Origin: Tritrichomonas musculus
Lineage: Eukaryota > Parabasalia > Tritrichomonadida > Tritrichomonadidae
Assembly: GCA_039105265.1 (NCBI GenBank)
Contig: JAPFFF010000008.1
Span: 3,038,001-3,102,000 of the forward strand
DNA: 64,000 bases
Direction: 5' to 3'
The position numbers and the translations under genes are program-made. Each line of letters begins with the position of its first letter. Position 1 is the first letter of the stretch. Shown one piece after another: positions 38,988-48,243 of this stretch. The notes under the pieces are model-generated. The model was given only the letters and a program-made list of their open reading frames with translations. It searched no databases and had not been told where the DNA came from.

Positions 38988-40273
38988 CAGGGTGTTTCAT
39001 AAATATCCGGACTTGAAACATGAGGAAAAGTTATGATTAAATTATTAATATATTGTAATTCATTGGATTGTATATTGATTATTTTATGAATATCATTTAT
39101 TAACGAAAATTGTTTTATGAGTTATAATCAAAATACGTTTATGTTTTTTTACATACGTTTATTTTATCATTTTTTATAATGTTGGAACAGAGATACTGTA
39201 TCAAATTTTTGCATTTTCAAGGACACCCTGGAAATGAAATCGTCGAACAGTTAAATGAATGGTATGGTGACAAGAGCCTTTGCAGAACACAGGTTTATTT
39301 CTGGATTGCGGAGATCAAGAGAGGACGTACAGACCTCTCAGATGCTCCACATCCAGGAAGACCTCGAAACACATATATAGATGACCAAATACTTGCTGTG
39401 ATCAAAGTTAATCCATATGCGTCATGTAGGGAAATTGGAACAATGGTTGGATCATGCGGAGCCACTGTCTTCCGAAGATTAACAGAATTAGGATACAAAA
39501 ACCTCTTATTAAAATGGGTACCACATAATTTAAATAATTCACCGAAAAAGTTGAGAGTTCAAATATCGAAAAAAATGATTCAAATGCTCACAATGTTGAA
39601 GAAAGACAATTTTAAATATGTTTTCACTGGCGACGAAACTTGGTGTAAATACCATTTTGATCATAAACGAAAATGGGTGTTAAGCTCAGAAGATTTGGAT
39701 GAAAGAATTAGACCATCAAATTATGAACGCAAAATTATGATCGTTATTTTTATAGGAATCAAAGGACTGGTTCTTCTCAAATTTAAGCCAGATATAGAAC
39801 CTTTTAATTCAGTTTTCTTCATTGAAAACATTTTAAGACCACTTGAAATAAACACTGAAGCCCATGAAGCAAAGAAAAAGAAAAAATTAGTCTATTTATA
39901 TTTTGACAACGCACCATCACATTCCTCAAATTTGGTTAAACAATATTTGGCTTCATCTCCTTTCACGCGTCTCCCCCACCCTCCATATTCACCAGACCTT
40001 TCCCCCTGCGACTTCTCCATCAATGGATCATTGAAAGATAGCCTCGGAGGTTGTTCATTTGATTCAGAAGATGATCTTTTATCAGCCATTGAAAATTTTT
40101 TCACTCAAAAGTCATCACAATTTTATGAAAACATTTTCAATGGGTGGATCAGGAGATATCAGCAGTGCATTACTGCAAATGGAGATTACTTCGAATAAAT
40201 AAAAAAATATTTTAATATTTAGTTTTATTTATGTTTTGAATATGTTGAGTCCGGATAATTATGAAACACCCTG
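38988..40273 (+). mobile_element. mariner transposon, apparently whole
   Basis: The 1286-bp element is bounded by inverted repeats of about 28 bp (CAGGGTGTTTCATAA then TATCCGGACT, 26 of 28 positions matching) and by TA on both sides (38986-38987 and 40274-40275), the mariner target duplication. It carries one full-length transposase gene. It sits in the tyrosine-recombinase gene, so it arrived later than that element. Well-matched ends and an intact gene suggest a recent insertion. Confidence 0.95.
39179..40198 (+). CDS. mariner transposase (DD34D)
   Basis: A 339-residue ORF, close to Mos1 length (345). N-terminal tandem helix-turn-helix region (FLHFQGHPGNEIVEQLNEW; RTQVYFWIAEIKRGR), then DAPHPGRP linker, the mariner hallmark WVPHNL (family WVPHEL), and the catalytic residues in TGDETW, YFDNAPSH and YSPDLSPCDF. 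There are 34 residues between the second and third Asp, the DD34D spacing of true mariners. No stop or frameshift is seen, so the protein may be functional. Its ATG lies 191 bases inside the left inverted repeat. Confidence 0.95.
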   Translation: MLEQRYCIKFLHFQGHPGNEIVEQLNEWYGDKSLCRTQVYFWIAEIKRGRTDLSDAPHPGRPRNTYIDDQILAVIKVNPYASCREIGTMVGSCGATVFRRLTELGYKNLLLKWVPHNLNNSPKKLRVQISKKMIQMLTMLKKDNFKYVFTGDETWCKYHFDHKRKWVLSSEDLDERIRPSNYERKIMIVIFIGIKGLVLLKFKPDIEPFNSVFFIENILRPLEINTEAHEAKKKKKLVYLYFDNAPSHSSNLVKQYLASSPFTRLPHPPYSPDLSPCDFSINGSLKDSLGGCSFDSEDDLLSAIENFFTQKSSQFYENIFNGWIRRYQQCITANGDYFE

Positions 40274-40275
40274 TA

Positions 40276-41038
40276 TTAGTATTATTGAATAAATATATTG
40301 TAAATTCATATCCTGTTTGATCAGTTTTGGAAAATCTAATATTAATAATTCTGATATTCTCAGAAACGCGTAAAACGACAATGACATGTAAAACATCATC
40401 CTAACGTTTTCGATTTCGGACATATCATTTAACTCCAAATATCTTAAAAAAAACTCTGGTTTAAAAGGAAGTTTAGCGAACGGAGATGTATTTTCTTTAT
40501 ATGCACGTTTGAGACCGGTTTTGAACTTTTTGAAGTCATTTATTAAAGTAAGATTAATAAGATTATTAGATCTAAAATAGTATGAGAGTCCTGTTATATA
40601 ACTTTGAAGAGTGCTTAATGTTATGTTATTATAAGCTTGGTATGTGATAAAAGCTTTTAATTTGTCGATTGTTATTGGAAATGGATCTTTGTGAAACTTT
40701 TTCATTGAGACTTGATATGCGTTTAGAGAACTTTGATAAGTTCGTTTAGAAGATTCTGCAATGGAATTGTCTGAATATTGCTAGGCTTGATTAAGAAAAT
40801 CATCAAAATCAGGTTGTAAGTTATCGTTGACTGGTTGTTTATTATTATTATATGTCATTGGATTTTGAAATTGTGGTTGATTTGGAAACTGAGGTTGATT
40901 TTGATTATATATTGCTTGATTCAGAATCTGAAAATTGATAAAATTATTTTGCTGTAGAGTATTTGGATAAAATATTGTCCAATTATTTGGAGTTTGTTGG
41001 CTATAATTAGTAAAACCAGTGTTATTATTTCCATTCAT
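40276..41038 (-). pseudogene. tyrosine recombinase, N-terminal part (broken)
   Basis: The first 85 codons encode an Asn/Gln/Pro-rich segment. Downstream is a SAM-like core-binding region (PFPITIDKLKAFITYQAY, SYITGLSYYFRSNN) and the start of the catalytic domain with FYAFLRISELLILDFPKL, where LRISE holds the first catalytic Arg of the family. The part stops at the mariner. The reading frame is interrupted, so I treat it as a fossil. Confidence 0.75.
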
Positions 41039-41207
41039 GTCTTGTTTGTTTGACCAAAGATAAATGGTTCAAGATTTTTTTCAGAAAAAGTGATTTTTCA
41101 GATCAGAATTGATTCTATTTTTCACTTTTTTGAGGGTATCCGACCAAAATATTTTTTTTTTTGATTTTTTAAGAGGAAGGTTCAAAAAGTGGACACATTT
41201 GAGAGAT

Positions 41208-41272
41208 TTGGACATTTCACTCCGCACTTTTTGAGAGCTTCGCTCTCAAAAAGTGCTACGTGAAATTTCCAA
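41208..41272. repeat. hairpin with 31-base arms and 3-base loop
   Basis: Arms 41208-41238 and 41242-41272 pair at 27 of 31 positions around the loop TTC; the inner 15 bases (GCACTTTTTGAGAGC) pair perfectly. It lies five bases beyond the right inverted repeat of the tyrosine-recombinase element. Confidence 0.9.
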
Positions 41273-41401
41273 AATTCAGAAAAATAAAAAGCATTTGACT
41301 TTTTGAATGAAATACTTGTTTTAGACGAGTGTAGCAAGAGAGATTGTGTCTCAACTTTTTGAGAGAACTAATATAAAAAAATAAGAAGAAAATGTAAAGA
41401 A

Positions 41402-41607
41402 TCGGTAAAAAGTGGGTAACGCTGGAAATAAATGGATAACGGTGAAATGATACATTGAATTTTTACAAATTTAAAAAAAAAATATAACCATTTTTCTTTT
41501 TCTTGAATGTTAAAAAAACGAACTTTGTAATCCACTTAATTTTTAAAATTTAAGAGCTTCATATCACCGTTATCCACATTTCTCCAGCGTTACCTGCTTT
41601 TTACTGA
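41402..41607. repeat. palindrome inside the 1332-bp element
   Basis: Arms at 41402-41448 and 41561-41607 (47 bases each, about 39 pairing) share GGTAACGCTGG and GGATAACGGTGA. They are separated by 112 AT-rich bases. This looks like a miniature inverted-repeat element nested in the larger one. Confidence 0.8.
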
Positions 41608-41624
41608 AATTTGAGAATAATATT

Positions 41625-41764
41625 TACCGAGAGTATTCATGTTAAAAAAAATGCATCTTTTTATGTTACAAAATTTTTAAGGATCCTTCCTTTTGATGTA
41701 AGTCTCGGTAAAAATTATGTAAAAATATAAAAAGATGCATCAATTTTTTTATTTACATGAATAA
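41625..41764. repeat. second palindrome inside the 1332-bp element
   Basis: ATTCATGT-A-rich-ATGCATCTTTTTAT at about 41633-41667 is matched in reverse complement at about 41724-41763. An inner pair, TTACCGAGAG at 41625-41633 and CTCGGTAAA at 41704-41712, crosses it. Possibly a second small nested element. Confidence 0.65.
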
Positions 41765-42928
41765 TCTCAAAATATTATTCACCATTTTTCTCAGAAGAGT
41801 CGAAACTAGCGAATTTGTAATAGATATGATTATAATTAAAATATTTTACTTAATAACAGATAATAAATTTAAACTATTAATTATGATATATTTAATGCGC
41901 TAGAAAACAAGATATTACTATAAAAAATGATGACTTTTGAATTCAAATACTGATCGTAATAGGCAAATTTTTAACCTTGGATAATTTTGTTAAAACTTTT
42001 CTATAAAAAGCATTTTATTAATCATTTATATCATAAAAAATATCATATATTTGATTTTTGATTGGTATAAATTGGAATTTATTGCCTAATAAAGTTGGAC
42101 TTAGCTATTGTAAATAAAAAATGATATGTAATTTTTTGATCATTTGATGAAATGAAGCTCCAAAACATAAAATATCCTATTGAATATTGATAATCATCAT
42201 TAGAAATTTATATTTTTAAAAAAATTAACAAAAATAAGTAAATCATATTTCTATTACGAAAAATGTAGCGCACCAAATTCAGTGAAATTTAGCCATCAGA
42301 AAATGCATATATAATAACGATGATTTTATCAATATTTCAAAAATTTGTTATGAATTTGGAGAGAAAAGAAAGATTTGAAATTGAGAGGAATTCATGTAAA
42401 GTTCTCAATTCTGATTTTAAAAAACATAAATTTCTCATTTAAAACAATAATTATGATAAATCTAATAGATTAAAAATCTTATTATATTTGTGCTTAATAA
42501 AAATTCAAACAATAAATATAAAATATTCAAAATCAATCGTTTTTCGAAATCAAAATTTTGAAAAAATTATAAACGGTTTAGTGTCTACAGTTCTTTTTTC
42601 TCCTATTTTCCTTTCAATTTATTCTCTCAAAAAGTTGAGACAAAATCTCTCTTGCTACACTTGTTTTAGACGAGTCTGTCTATGAAATTGGAAATCTGTC
42701 TATTTTGCTAAAGCTTAATGAATCTGATGTTATCGATAAAACTCGGTTTAATGTTTAGTGGATTATTAAAATATTAAATGCTTTGCATTAAACATATAAT
42801 ATTATAAAAAGAATATTAAAATCTCTTTTCTTTTAAGGTAATTTAAATTCTATTTATAAAAAAGTTGATATAAAAAGAAGGAACATATGAATAAAAAGCA
42901 AAATTTTAGATCAAAAAAAAAAAAAAAA

Positions 42929-44191
42929 TTACTCAAGATTACTGAAAAGAATATTGGCAGCTTGGTTTTCATTTTTGTCACAGGCTTGATATATTTGAAT
43001 AACTTCAAGAAGAGGGAAGTTTCCTAATTGTTGTAATCTACGAATTGCCTCTTGGTCTTCTTGTGGGAGTTGAGCAAGAATTGCTTCGGCTCCTTGGACT
43101 GGCCTTCCTCCTGGAGCTGCTCCTGGTGCTGGTCCTGGTGCAAATCCAGGTCCTGGGGGTGGACCACCTTGAGCTGGACCTGGGGTAAAACCAGGTGCTG
43201 GACCTGGTGCAATACCTGGTCCACCTGGTGCTGCACCATCTGGAGCTGGGCCTCCTGGTGCTAAGCCAAGGGCTTGAGTAGCACGTATTTGGACTTGCTG
43301 AAATTCTACTTGAGAGAGTGGTTGAACAGTACGATTTTTGATTCCATCTAAATCGAATTTATCTCTTGGTAAGTTGCCAAATCTTTCAAGGATTACTTCT
43401 GGATTTTGTCTAACAGCTGGTTCTCTCTGTTCCATCATTTCGACTAAATTTTCTAAGAAACGTGGTTCAATAAGTAATGAAGCTTGTAAGAGACGCATAG
43501 AGTTGATTAAATTTTGATCGACTTCACTTTCTTCTGTATCAGGAATGTTTCCTGAAAATAGATATTCTGCAGCTCTATCGCTATTTCCGTATGCTGCTCT
43601 AAGTGCTGCTTCACAATCTTCTTTAGTAAATCCGAGTTCCATTAATGAAGTAACATGTTGTTGAAATTCTGGTGAATCTGCAATATCTCCTCCAGCAGCA
43701 GCGCCTGCTCCTGGTGCTGGGCCAGCTCCAAGTCCACCAAGATTTGGAATGCCACCTGGAATGCCACCTGGAATACCGCCTGGAAAACCGCCTGCTCCTG
43801 ATGGCAATCCACCTGGATTAACTGGTAAAGGTTGTGCTGTTGGCAATGGCTGTGCGGTTGGCAATGGTTGTGCGGTTGGTAATGGTTGAGCTTGTGGATT
43901 AGCAGGCTGTGGGGTAGCTTGTGGTTCTGGGGTTGGGGTTGGTGTTGGTTGAGGTTTGGCAGATGGTTTTGGTGCATGAACGACAATAAAATCTTTTTCT
44001 CCAAGGTTGAGTGAACCAATTGTAACGTCATTTTGAAGCATTCTCGCTTTAAAAATCATTTTGATATTTGCGGCTTGGCCTTCGCAATATTCTTGAGCGT
44101 AGCGTTCTTTAGCTTGGCCGATTGTTGTCTCTGGAGAAAATTCCATTTTATATATTTTACTTTGGACTGTACGAAAAGTAACAAGAACCAT
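42929..44191 (-). CDS. RAD23: RAD23-like UBL-UBA proteasome shuttle protein
   Basis: A 420-residue protein with the full RAD23 layout. A ubiquitin-like domain spans residues 1 to about 75 (MVLVTFRTVQSKIYKMEF to DFIVVHAPK). A Pro/Thr/Gln linker leads to UBA1 at about 180-215 (SLMELGFTKEDCEAALRAAYGNSDRAAEYLF). The XPC-binding/STI1-type domain is at about 230-290 (MRLLQASLLIEPRFLENLVEMMEQREP), and UBA2 forms the C-terminus (about 377-420: IRRLQQLGNFPLLEVIQIYQACDKNENQAANILF). RAD23 carries ubiquitinated proteins to the proteasome and helps XPC in DNA repair. Linkers are GC-rich Gly/Pro/Ala repeats (GGIPGGIPGGIP, tandem AQPLPT units), which raises GC well above the neighbours. Confidence 0.93.
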   Translation of the reverse strand: MVLVTFRTVQSKIYKMEFSPETTIGQAKERYAQEYCEGQAANIKMIFKARMLQNDVTIGSLNLGEKDFIVVHAPKPSAKPQPTPTPTPEPQATPQPANPQAQPLPTAQPLPTAQPLPTAQPLPVNPGGLPSGAGGFPGGIPGGIPGGIPNLGGLGAGPAPGAGAAAGGDIADSPEFQQHVTSLMELGFTKEDCEAALRAAYGNSDRAAEYLFSGNIPDTEESEVDQNLINSMRLLQASLLIEPRFLENLVEMMEQREPAVRQNPEVILERFGNLPRDKFDLDGIKNRTVQPLSQVEFQQVQIRATQALGLAPGGPAPDGAAPGGPGIAPGPAPGFTPGPAQGGPPPGPGFAPGPAPGAAPGGRPVQGAEAILAQLPQEDQEAIRRLQQLGNFPLLEVIQIYQACDKNENQAANILFSNLE

Positions 44192-44843
44192 TACAAAAAA
44201 AAAAATGTTACAAAAATTTTTTTCACTCTCCTTTTTTTTCTTCAGAAATAAGTTGGCCGCAAATTTTAAAAATTTTAAGAAAGTTTTTTATTTAGTAACT
44301 TTTTAAAAGGTTTATCTCTTTTACCAATTCAATATATATGGCATTATCTTCGAATAAAATCTATAAACTTCTTTATTATTGCCATAATATAAAAAATAAT
44401 ATGCATCCATTGATATTTATTTTATATTTTTTCCAATATTATTTTTTCTTAATAGGAAATAATCTGTCAAAATTTTTCTTGTAAATACGTTATTAGAAAT
44501 TTGTCAATTTTGTCTATATGGTCACATATTAAAATCAATAAAATTGGAAGATAAAAAAAAAAGAATATAAAATGTTATTGTTTTTCATCTGAATTATAAC
44601 ATAGTACTAATAATATCATTATGGTTCATTATGAGGATTATGTATTTATATAATTTTTTTTTTTTTTTTTTTTAATCAATGATTATTAGATTATTTTGGA
44701 CAGTTATGCTGTGCTTGATAGCCAGTCTTAACCGATTTAAACCAAATTAAATATCAATATACATCAAAATTATTATTTGAAAAGAATTTTACGTTAAAAA
44801 GCTCAGAATTTGAGTTATTTTAATTCAAAAAGTTTACTTTAAT
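44192..44843. other. divergent promoter region
   Basis: A 652-base AT-rich region between the leftward RAD23 gene and the rightward SUN-like gene, with a 23-base T run (44654-44676). No gene or clear element. Confidence 0.55.
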
Positions 44844-46205
44844 ATGATTATACTTTGCATTCTCCAAGTTCATTTAAATTTAAATACTATTTTACATAAA
44901 GGAGTTGATGCACTTAATGATGGCGTTTTTCAGGTTAGAACTTTTTTTGAAAATCCAAAATATTATATTCATCGTTCTCAAACAGAATCTAAAGAATCAA
45001 GTTATGTATCTTCTAAGAGTCGAGGTCTTAATAAAAAAAATAATGGAAATGATATCGATCCAAAAAAAACAAATACAAACAATATCAATCATATTCAATT
45101 TCAAGATAATATTATAGATGATACTGAAAATTATATTAACTATCAAAACAATGTAGGTGATAATGAAGATTATTTTAAATATCAAGATAATGCAGGCAAT
45201 AATGAAAATTATTATGACTCAAAAAAAAAATTGTCCCCAACTCAAAAAGAAATGCCACAAAATCATGATACCCAACGAAAAATTGAAAATGAAAATCAAG
45301 ATAAAGATAAAATCTTAACAGACCAAAATAAATCTAAATATGATCTCAAAGATAATAAAAATGACCAAAATCAAAGAAAAGTTGAAAGGGATATAAAACC
45401 AGAGAATGATAAAAGTGATAAAAAAGAAAATATTAAAAAAAATTATTTAAAGACAGAAAATCATAAAAATCAAAACGTTGTTGAAAATGAGCAAAAACTT
45501 AGTAATATAGATGTTGATGAAAAAGTAAATAATATTAATGATAATCAAAATGAAGTTTTCAACAATCAAAATACACAAGAAATTATTAATGATCAAAATC
45601 AAGACCAAATGAGTAATACAAATTATAGTCCAAGTGAAGATAATGTTCAACAAGAATTAACACAAAAAAATCTGGAAATTAATGATGAAGCCGAAATTAA
45701 TCAAAATGAAGGTGAATCATACTTAAATGATATATTTCATCAAATAGAAATTGAAAGTGAAAATGTATATTATGAAGTTCAGAACGTCGAATATGTCAAT
45801 TCTACATTATATAAAATAGCATCTCCAATAGAGATCAAACCACCAGCCATCTTTCGTACGATGACTAACTTTTTAAAATCAATGAGAAATACGCCTGCAG
45901 GGAAGAATGGCGATTATTGGGAAATTAGTGGTACAGAAGCCAACTTTACGATACACTGCTCGCCAAATTTAATTAAAGGAATTGAATTGATTATGTCAAA
46001 TCGGCCTTGTGAAATTCAATTTTTCCAAATCTATGACACAGTTAGCGATTCTATTATTTTAAATATGTCACTTCTTAAGTATCCAGTTCATCAATTTATA
46101 TTTCCACTTCCCTTTCAAACAGATGGTTTAAAAATTCGAGTTCTTCGAAATCGAGGCGATCCTGAAATTGTTTGTCTTAGAGACTATTCATTAATAAGTG
46201 GATGA
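44844..46205 (+). CDS. SUN-like domain protein with long Asn/Asp/Lys-rich region
   Basis: A 453-residue protein. The N-terminus (MIILCILQVHLNLNTIL) is a short hydrophobic stretch that could be a signal or anchor. Residues about 50-300 are a highly charged Asn/Gln/Asp/Lys-rich region. Residues about 320-453 resemble a SUN domain: DYWEISGTEANFTIHCS (family FWxFxGxxGxxxIRLS), a beta core, and the closing GDPEIVCLRDYSLISG (family GNPEYTCLYRFRVHG). SUN proteins bridge the nuclear envelope through KASH partners; the SUCO/SLP type acts in the ER. No classic transmembrane segment plus coiled coil precedes the domain, so the ER type is as likely. The similarity was read by eye. Confidence 0.6.
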   Translation: MIILCILQVHLNLNTILHKGVDALNDGVFQVRTFFENPKYYIHRSQTESKESSYVSSKSRGLNKKNNGNDIDPKKTNTNNINHIQFQDNIIDDTENYINYQNNVGDNEDYFKYQDNAGNNENYYDSKKKLSPTQKEMPQNHDTQRKIENENQDKDKILTDQNKSKYDLKDNKNDQNQRKVERDIKPENDKSDKKENIKKNYLKTENHKNQNVVENEQKLSNIDVDEKVNNINDNQNEVFNNQNTQEIINDQNQDQMSNTNYSPSEDNVQQELTQKNLEINDEAEINQNEGESYLNDIFHQIEIESENVYYEVQNVEYVNSTLYKIASPIEIKPPAIFRTMTNFLKSMRNTPAGKNGDYWEISGTEANFTIHCSPNLIKGIELIMSNRPCEIQFFQIYDTVSDSIILNMSLLKYPVHQFIFPLPFQTDGLKIRVLRNRGDPEIVCLRDYSLISG

Positions 46206-46446
46206 TTTTGCTTTTTTATATCATTTTGTTTATTTTTATAGTAAAATTTTATTTGTTTAACCTGCAATATTAGTTAATTATTATATTGATATACAATAGT
46301 AATAATTATAAAATAAAAGTTTAATGAAGCTTTTCGGGAATAAAGATTATTAATAATATTTTGATATAAACAATTCTCTTTTATTATAACAAAATTAAAA
46401 TATCTATAAAAATTGCCCATAAAGTTCATCATTGGATAAAGACTAA

Positions 46447-48243
46447 TTATATTTTATCGACAAATTTCATATATTTTGGAATATAACCACAAAGCTTCTG
46501 ACTGAAAGGCAAAGCCTCATAGATAAAATTATGTTTTTCAAATGGTTCTTGTACCTTATCAATAAGGCTTGCTGCAATTTGTAGAACCGAATTCACTTCT
46601 ACTTTTTCCATTGATCCATCCAAAACAGCCATAACCTCACCAAGCGATCCATTTGTATGAAGAAGGAATTTGGGATAAATTATAATTAAAAGTGATGCTG
46701 CAATGAATCTAGGGAAGCAATATGGAGCATCAGACGAAAGCATTGAATCCCAAACACGAAGTAAGTCTTCGAGTTTAAATTCGCGTTTAAATAGAAGAAG
46801 AATGGGCCTAAATAGAAAGTCTAAGCCGGTTAGTTCGTTTTTGTCAAGAAGTGCTTTTAATGGCTTGTGAACGGATGTAGCTATCGCTGCAGATCGCTCA
46901 AGAATGAATTGTTTTCCTACATCAAGAAGGCTGAAAAGTCGATAATGCTGTGTTGCATTCATCAAGTCAACAAAATTCCAAAATATGAACGATTCCGCTT
47001 CTTCATAATTTTTTATTGATCCATCATAAAAGATGGCTTTACTACCATTACTATAATCTTTTCCAGCTAAATTTTCTGCCTCTTCACCATCACAATTAAC
47101 TATGACATCATTCGGATCTTGTGAAATTTTATCATCAGTATTTTTATTTGGATTATAGTTTTTCTCTGGTTCTGTCCATCCTTTAATATATATAAGAATT
47201 AGAGGCGAAACAAGGTCGGTCATTCCTTGACAATAACCAGAATCTCTATTATATATTGAATAGCATGTTAAAATTGTTGCTAAAAGTCCTAAATTTGGAT
47301 TATCATCACTAAAAGCTTCAAGCTGTCTGTCATTTCTCATTACATCAAAATAGATAATTCTTTTAATATCACGTAGATCTGCTGAATGAGCAACTTGAAA
47401 ATTTGTATGGAGATAAATTCTCCGTTTGATTCTCTTGTACTCGATTAATTTTTTTTCAAGATGATTGCTAATTAGCTTTTTATTCGTAGAAAGTGGAATT
47501 GAACCTAAAAGAATAGGCCAAACGTAAGGTCTTGCTTCATTTGAAAGTCCTCTCAAAAATATTTGTTTTTTAACTTCCTTCAAATCATAATAGCCGCCTT
47601 GATTAGAAGATGATTTTTCTTCTGATGTTGTTAAAATATCTGAACCGATGATTTTATTAAAATCTTCAATGGAAATAGGTGGAACTTCATTTGCAAGAGG
47701 TTGATAATTTAATTTTTTTAGGATCGCATTATGTTCTGCAATACTAACAGCAGATGATGCAGAAAGTGAGGATGTAGGTGTATATCCAAAAATGTCAGCG
47801 TCTGTTTTTGTTGATTGATGATAAATTTTATATGCGTTTGGTCTGTCAGGTCTTGTTATTGCTATATTTTCATGTATTAAGATATCAAGCATATGTTGTA
47901 CATGAAGTTGAGGATGCTTACAAAATAAAAATCTTGGTAGACGAGTTGAATCCACTAAAATAAAGCGTACTGAAACTTCGGTAAAAGAAAGATCTCTTTT
48001 GATGATTTCTGAAACTATTTCAGTAGATGCAGAAACGCATGTTGGTATATTTTTTTCGGTTAATATTTTAGAATCTATTTTCGGATCTGGATACCATTCA
48101 AATATGTATCCATTATTGTCAGGCTTATCATCATCTTTATCCATACAAAGCAGAATGAAATAGCCTTTGCATTTGACTTCTTTTGATATTTCAATATCAA
48201 CATTTGGTATTTTCATTAATATGTCATGCTCATCTCTTTTCAT
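46447..48243 (-). CDS. TBC-domain Rab GTPase-activating protein, GYP7/TBC1D15-like
   Basis: The start is the ATG at 48243 (the frame runs on to a TTG at 48258), giving 598 residues. The TBC domain covers about 235-545. It shows RGLSNEARPYVWPILLG, IIYFDVMRND (the IxxDxxR arginine finger, Arg near 300), SGYCQGMTDL (the glutamine finger, near 340), and LLRVWDSMLS near the end. Both catalytic fingers are present, so it should speed GTP hydrolysis by a Rab. An Asn/Asp-rich loop interrupts the domain after IYIKGW, as in GYP7-type members. The N-terminal 200 residues have no clear domain. Confidence 0.88.
   Translation of the reverse strand: MKRDEHDILMKIPNVDIEISKEVKCKGYFILLCMDKDDDKPDNNGYIFEWYPDPKIDSKILTEKNIPTCVSASTEIVSEIIKRDLSFTEVSVRFILVDSTRLPRFLFCKHPQLHVQHMLDILIHENIAITRPDRPNAYKIYHQSTKTDADIFGYTPTSSLSASSAVSIAEHNAILKKLNYQPLANEVPPISIEDFNKIIGSDILTTSEEKSSSNQGGYYDLKEVKKQIFLRGLSNEARPYVWPILLGSIPLSTNKKLISNHLEKKLIEYKRIKRRIYLHTNFQVAHSADLRDIKRIIYFDVMRNDRQLEAFSDDNPNLGLLATILTCYSIYNRDSGYCQGMTDLVSPLILIYIKGWTEPEKNYNPNKNTDDKISQDPNDVIVNCDGEEAENLAGKDYSNGSKAIFYDGSIKNYEEAESFIFWNFVDLMNATQHYRLFSLLDVGKQFILERSAAIATSVHKPLKALLDKNELTGLDFLFRPILLLFKREFKLEDLLRVWDSMLSSDAPYCFPRFIAASLLIIIYPKFLLHTNGSLGEVMAVLDGSMEKVEVNSVLQIAASLIDKVQEPFEKHNFIYEALPFSQKLCGYIPKYMKFVDKI

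Larger units (their letters stand above)
38552..41203 (-). mobile_element. tyrosine-recombinase element with about 100-bp inverted ends, split by a mariner insertion
   Basis: About 100 bases at 38552-38655 match, in reverse complement, bases about 41110-41203 (roughly 85% by eye, sharing TCCACTTTTTGAAC and ATTTTGGTC-GATACCCT). Between them lies a minus-strand tyrosine-recombinase gene interrupted by the 1286-bp mariner. Without the mariner the element is about 1.37 kb. A tyrosine recombinase alone, without reverse transcriptase, suggests a Crypton-like DNA element, but Cryptons usually lack inverted ends. No target duplication was recognised. The gene is broken by the insertion and at least one further lesion. 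Confidence 0.7.
41329..42660. mobile_element. 1332-bp inverted-repeat element with 13-bp target duplication, no gene
   Basis: The ends are 39-bp inverted repeats that differ at one position, starting GTGTAGCAAGAGAGATT and ending in CAACTTTTTGAGAGAA. The exact 13-bp direct repeat TTGTTTTAGACGA flanks them at 41316-41328 and 42661-42673. No credible ORF lies inside; the interior has two further palindromes. Near-identical ends plus a perfect flanking repeat argue for a fairly recent insertion. A 13-bp duplication is longer than expected for Tc1/mariner (2), hAT (8) or Mutator (9-11), so the family is unknown. Confidence 0.82.

Noticed and set aside
36358-42928. The whole island as one large virus-like element (Polinton/Maverick type)
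   Set aside because: No polymerase, capsid, protease or retroviral-type integrase is present; the pieces are separate small DNA transposons.
43024-44031. Long Gln/His/Leu-rich and Trp/Ser/Cys-rich open frames in other frames of the RAD23 gene
   Set aside because: They arise from the repetitive Gly/Pro/Gln codons of the RAD23 linkers.
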